The position numbers and the translations under genes were made by a program. Below are positions 4,190-7,140 of a DNA stretch of 7,140 nucleotides, in pieces (positions within the stretch are counted from its first letter, which is position 1; the number at the start of each line of letters is the position of its first letter). The notes under the pieces are model-generated. The model was given only the letters and a program-made list of their open reading frames with translations, made no database searches and had not been told where the DNA came from. Source of the stretch: Caulobacteraceae bacterium (GTDB taxonomy: Bacteria; Pseudomonadota; Alphaproteobacteria; Caulobacterales; Caulobacteraceae); NCBI GenBank assembly GCA_947484535.1, contig CANKPO010000063.1:1-7140 (forward strand), given 5' to 3'.

Positions 4190-6229
4190 GTGAGGACGAC
4201 GTCTCGAATGATTATGGATATGCCTACCGCCCAGCCCTCCGCGCAGGTTGAAGCCGCGCCGGTTGAAACCATCGTCGTTCGGGCGGCCCGTCTGTCGCCA
4301 TCCCCCACCGATCCGGTCTTTTCTATCGTGCGATTGAAGGCGCAGGACCTGCAGGCCTCGCCGCGATTGGATGAGGCTTTGAAGGCGGTTCCGGGTGCAT
4401 CCCTGTTTCGCCGAACCTCTAGCCTGTCAGCCAATCCGACCTCGCAAGGGGTATCTTTACGGGCCATTGCCCCATCGGGCGCAGGCCGGGCCCTCGTGAC
4501 CCTCGACGGTGTGCCCCAGAATGATCCCTTCGGTGGTTGGGTGATCTGGACCGCGCTGCCACCAGAAGGTTTGTCAGGGGCGTCGGTCGTTCGCGGCGCG
4601 GGTGCTGGGGCCTATGGCGCAGGGGCCTTGACCGGTGTGGTCAGCCTTGATGAGGCCGGACCTGATAGTGGCTACGTTTTGGACCTTTCGGCTGGTGAAT
4701 TGGGCGCGCAAAGGCTGGCCCTGTCTGCGGCCACGGGTTCGCTCTTGATCGTGGGCAGCAAGGAAAAATCGGACGGCTATGTGCCCGTGCGTGGTTCAAA
4801 GGCGGGCTCGGCAGATATTCGGGCAGGTCTCGATAGTTGGACCGCCTCGGCGCGCTTGCAGGGCGATATCGGCAATGCCGTCGGTGCCTTGCGGATTGGG
4901 GCCTATGAAGAGGAACGGGGCGCTGGCCTTCGCGGGGCCAATAGCCGGGTTGAGGGCCGGCAGGCCAGCCTGACGCTGGTGCGCGATGCGAGGCTAAATG
5001 CTGCCGGGTGGCGGATGCAGGCTTGGGTTCGCCAGTCGGATCTCGCCAACAGTTCCGCAGCCGTGGCGGCTGGGCGGGCAACGACGACGCCAGCCAATGA
5101 GCAGTATGAGACACCCTCGACGGGCTACGGCGCCAACGCCGCTTGGCGCTGGGTTCAGCCCGGTTGGAGCGCGGAGGTCGGCGCCGACGCGCGGCTGACC
5201 GACGGCGAGGTGCATGAAAGGTTCCGTTACCTGAACGGCGTTTTCACTCGTGATCGCCGTGCTGGGGGTCAGACCCAGGTGATCGGGGCCTATGCCGAGG
5301 CCTCGCGCCAGATGGGGCCTTGGCTGCTGGCGGGCGGGGCGCGGGTTGATCGCTGGTCAGCCCGTGATGGCTTCCGCCGCGAGCGCGATATCCAAACCGG
5401 TGCCGTGACCTTGGATCAGACCTCGGCCAACAAGGATGGCATCCAGCCCACCGCTCGCCTTGGCCTGCGTCGCAGTCTGGGTGAGAACCAGTGGATCAGA
5501 ACGGCGGTCTATTCCGGTTTCCGGACCCCGACCTTGAACGAACTGCACCGGCCTTTTCGCGTTGGTAATGACGTGACCGAGGCCAATCCCGGCCTCAAGC
5601 CCGAGCGGCTGGGCGGCCTAGATCTGGCCATCGGCGGCGATCAGGCCTGGAATTGGAGCCTTGGCGGCTTCGTCAATCGGATCAGTGACCCGATCACCAA
5701 TGTCACGGTCGGAGTCGGTCCAAGGACCTTCCCAACCGCCGGGTTCATTCCAGCGGGCGGCGTCCTTCGCCAACGCCAAAATGCCGGACAGATTGATGCC
5801 TATGGCTTGGAGGCTGAAGCCTCGACCGATCTGACCCAGACGCTAAAACTTCGCGCGGCGATCTCGGCCACCCATGCGCGGGTCGATGGCGGCAGCACTA
5901 CGGCGCAGCTCAATGGCAAACGCCCGGCCCAGACGCCCGAAGTGACCACGGTCGCCTCACTCATCTGGACACCTGTGCCGCGCCTGAGCGTCAATGGTGA
6001 CATCCGGCTCGAAGGCTCGCGCTTTGAAGATGACCTCAATCTGCGCAAGCTTGGGCCCGCCACCTCGGTGGACCTGCGCGTGCGATGGCAGGTGGTCAAG
6101 AGCGCCGATCTCTATCTCGCAGCGGACAATGTCACCGACGCCAAGATTTCCATCGGCCAGACCGCCGATGGGGTCGACAGCTATGGCGCGCCGCGTCAGG
6201 TCAGGGTCGGGCTGACCCTTAGGCGTTAG
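4190..6229 (+). CDS. TonB-dependent outer-membrane receptor without a recognisable signal peptide
   Basis: This is a TonB-dependent receptor: a plug inside a 22-stranded outer-membrane beta-barrel that imports scarce ligands using energy from TonB-ExbB-ExbD. From the GTG at 4190 it has 679 residues. A TonB-box-like segment ETIVV is at 26-30. The plug is at about 43-155, with SQGVSLRAIAPSGAGRALVT (85-104) and the LDGVPQNDPFGG segment. The barrel follows and includes the family motif GFRTPTLNEL (443-452) with NPGLKPERL (466-474). The N-terminus (RTTSRMIMDMPTAQPSAQ) has no hydrophobic core, which is odd for an exported protein, and no upstream frame supplies one. ATGs at 4208, 4214 and 4220 are other possible starts, none with a strong ribosome-binding site. 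The C-terminus is LTLRR rather than the usual aromatic residue. Ligand unknown; its divergent neighbour, a PQQ enzyme, makes PQQ or that enzyme's substrate worth considering. Confidence 0.88.
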   Translation: MRTTSRMIMDMPTAQPSAQVEAAPVETIVVRAARLSPSPTDPVFSIVRLKAQDLQASPRLDEALKAVPGASLFRRTSSLSANPTSQGVSLRAIAPSGAGRALVTLDGVPQNDPFGGWVIWTALPPEGLSGASVVRGAGAGAYGAGALTGVVSLDEAGPDSGYVLDLSAGELGAQRLALSAATGSLLIVGSKEKSDGYVPVRGSKAGSADIRAGLDSWTASARLQGDIGNAVGALRIGAYEEERGAGLRGANSRVEGRQASLTLVRDARLNAAGWRMQAWVRQSDLANSSAAVAAGRATTTPANEQYETPSTGYGANAAWRWVQPGWSAEVGADARLTDGEVHERFRYLNGVFTRDRRAGGQTQVIGAYAEASRQMGPWLLAGGARVDRWSARDGFRRERDIQTGAVTLDQTSANKDGIQPTARLGLRRSLGENQWIRTAVYSGFRTPTLNELHRPFRVGNDVTEANPGLKPERLGGLDLAIGGDQAWNWSLGGFVNRISDPITNVTVGVGPRTFPTAGFIPAGGVLRQRQNAGQIDAYGLEAEASTDLTQTLKLRAAISATHARVDGGSTTAQLNGKRPAQTPEVTTVASLIWTPVPRLSVNGDIRLEGSRFEDDLNLRKLGPATSVDLRVRWQVVKSADLYLAADNVTDAKISIGQTADGVDSYGAPRQVRVGLTLRR

Positions 6230-7140
6230 GGCTTGGCCGTCTTCCAATAGATCAGCCGGACCATCATCTCCCCGATCTCGTGGATCGGGGTGGTGGCGAC
6301 CGACAGGACCTGTCCATCGTGAGGCGCAACAGCCGTCGCGGTGATCTTGCCAAAGGGATCGGAGACCGTGGCCAGCAGATCGCCGGTCTTGACCTTCTGG
6401 CCGATGGTGACCTTGACCCGCACATAGCCGCCGCGCTGGGCGGTGATGTCGGCGGTGTCATTGCCGACATAGGGCTCAGGGCCTGACAGATCTATCCTGC
6501 CGCTGATCATGCCCGCATCGATCATCAGATTGCGAATACCGGTGAGGGCGCGGCGGGTCATGGCCGGATCAAACACCTCGGGCGCGCCAAGTTCGGCCGT
6601 GACGGCTTGGATGCCGGCGGGATTGAACTCATTTTCAATCGTGCCGCGCACGCCCGGATCGAGGGCAATGACATCTGGCCGCAACAGATCGGCCATGTGT
6701 TTAGCCTCAGGGGTCTCGGCAAAGACATAGAAGGGATAGAGGGTGCCGCGCGATTGGGTGTGCAGATCGACCGCCATGTCGGCATTGCCCATGAACAGCT
6801 TGGTCCAGAGCCGCCCAGCATAGACATTGATGATCTCGTCCGATTTCACATCACCCGGCATCTTGCGGTTCAGATTGGCCCCCGTCGCCCCGTGGCTCGG
6901 CTTAAATTCGCGCGCGGCCTGCAAAAGGCCCGGCTGATTGAGGCCCGGAACGCCGATCACCACACCCTTGAGGCTCTTGGGGTCTAGGTCGTTGAACAGG
7001 TCTTGGATCACCGCGATGCCGGTCAGCTCGTCTCCGTGGACTGCCGCCGTGAGCAACAGGCGCTTGCCGGGGGCCGCGCCCTTGGCCACCAGAACCGGGA
7101 CGTACCAGCCTTGCCCCGTCGCCTGATCGGTTACCCGGAA
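6226..7140 (-). CDS. Succinylglutamate desuccinylase/aspartoacylase-family hydrolase (5' end outside window)
   Basis: This is a zinc-dependent hydrolase of the M14-like AstE/aspartoacylase family, whose members cleave amide bonds of acylated amino acids or related compounds. The frame stays open to the right edge, so the N-terminus is missing and 304 residues are visible. The GTG at 7089 is internal, because family-like sequence (GWYVPVLVAKGA) continues upstream of it. Counting from the first visible residue, zinc ligands are H35 and E38 in HGDE and H127 in DLHT. Substrate-binding N91-R92 lies in NLNRKMPG, and the likely catalytic E183 in TAELG. After about residue 225 comes a beta-rich domain (GGYVRVKVTIGQKVKTGDLL, then APHDGQVL) resembling a biotinyl/lipoyl-like fold, as in many members of this family. 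There is no signal peptide in the visible part, and localisation is unknown. Its stop overlaps the receptor stop. The substrate cannot be inferred. Confidence 0.88.
   Translation of the reverse strand, partial: FRVTDQATGQGWYVPVLVAKGAAPGKRLLLTAAVHGDELTGIAVIQDLFNDLDPKSLKGVVIGVPGLNQPGLLQAAREFKPSHGATGANLNRKMPGDVKSDEIINVYAGRLWTKLFMGNADMAVDLHTQSRGTLYPFYVFAETPEAKHMADLLRPDVIALDPGVRGTIENEFNPAGIQAVTAELGAPEVFDPAMTRRALTGIRNLMIDAGMISGRIDLSGPEPYVGNDTADITAQRGGYVRVKVTIGQKVKTGDLLATVSDPFGKITATAVAPHDGQVLSVATTPIHEIGEMMVRLIYWKTAKP

Noticed and set aside
4135..4467. Minus-strand 110-codon open frame across the receptor start
   Set aside because: It overlaps the plug-coding part of the receptor, has no recognisable domain, and lies antisense to a clear gene.
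7087..7089. GTG at 7089 as the start of the hydrolase
   Set aside because: The frame stays open to the window end and the upstream residues (GWYVPVLVAKGA) match the family's N-terminal strand, so the true start lies outside the window.
1..7140. CRISPR array, insertion sequence, tRNA or integrase marking a mobile element
   Set aside because: No regularly spaced repeats, transposase-like product, tRNA-like cloverleaf or integrase was seen on either strand.

Overview
The window looks like part of an alphaproteobacterial genome, most probably Caulobacterales or Sphingomonadales. This rests on GC-rich coding sequence, a TonB-dependent receptor with a plug sequence typical of those groups, a type II-like quinohaemoprotein alcohol dehydrogenase, and a solitary ParA ATPase. 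The assignment is made from protein style only, because there is no rRNA or other marker here. No tRNA, rRNA, CRISPR array, transposase or insertion sequence was seen.

Left part (1-1923), plasmid- or island-like: a minus-strand gene runs off the left edge. It encodes a protein with a long, low-complexity, probably disordered N-terminus, and its last visible residues may begin a ribbon-helix-helix domain. A short plus-strand gene (658-963) encodes a 101-residue protein with a winged-helix look. It meets a minus-strand ParA-family ATPase (960-1700) tail to tail, and their stop codons overlap. An AT-rich patch with short repeats lies upstream of parA. Together these suggest a small partition, segregation or positioning module, which is an inference.

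Right part (1832-7140), periplasmic oxidation and uptake: a minus-strand PQQ- and haem-containing alcohol dehydrogenase with a lipoprotein signal (1924-4029) is followed by two hairpins, the second an intrinsic terminator. It is divergent from a plus-strand TonB-dependent outer-membrane receptor (4190-6229) across a 160-base intergenic region that carries a near-perfect inverted repeat over a candidate promoter. The receptor gene meets, again with overlapping stops, a minus-strand zinc carboxypeptidase-like hydrolase of the succinylglutamate desuccinylase/aspartoacylase family. That gene runs off the right edge.

Possible joint role (inference): the receptor may bring a scarce compound across the outer membrane (substrate, or PQQ cofactor), the dehydrogenase oxidises an alcohol in the periplasm and passes electrons to its own cytochrome c domain, and the hydrolase may process an acylated or amide-linked compound. 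The most unusual points are the receptor's missing signal peptide, the possible ParA partner with a long flexible tail, the small antisense winged-helix gene between the two, and the two convergent gene pairs that each overlap by exactly four bases.
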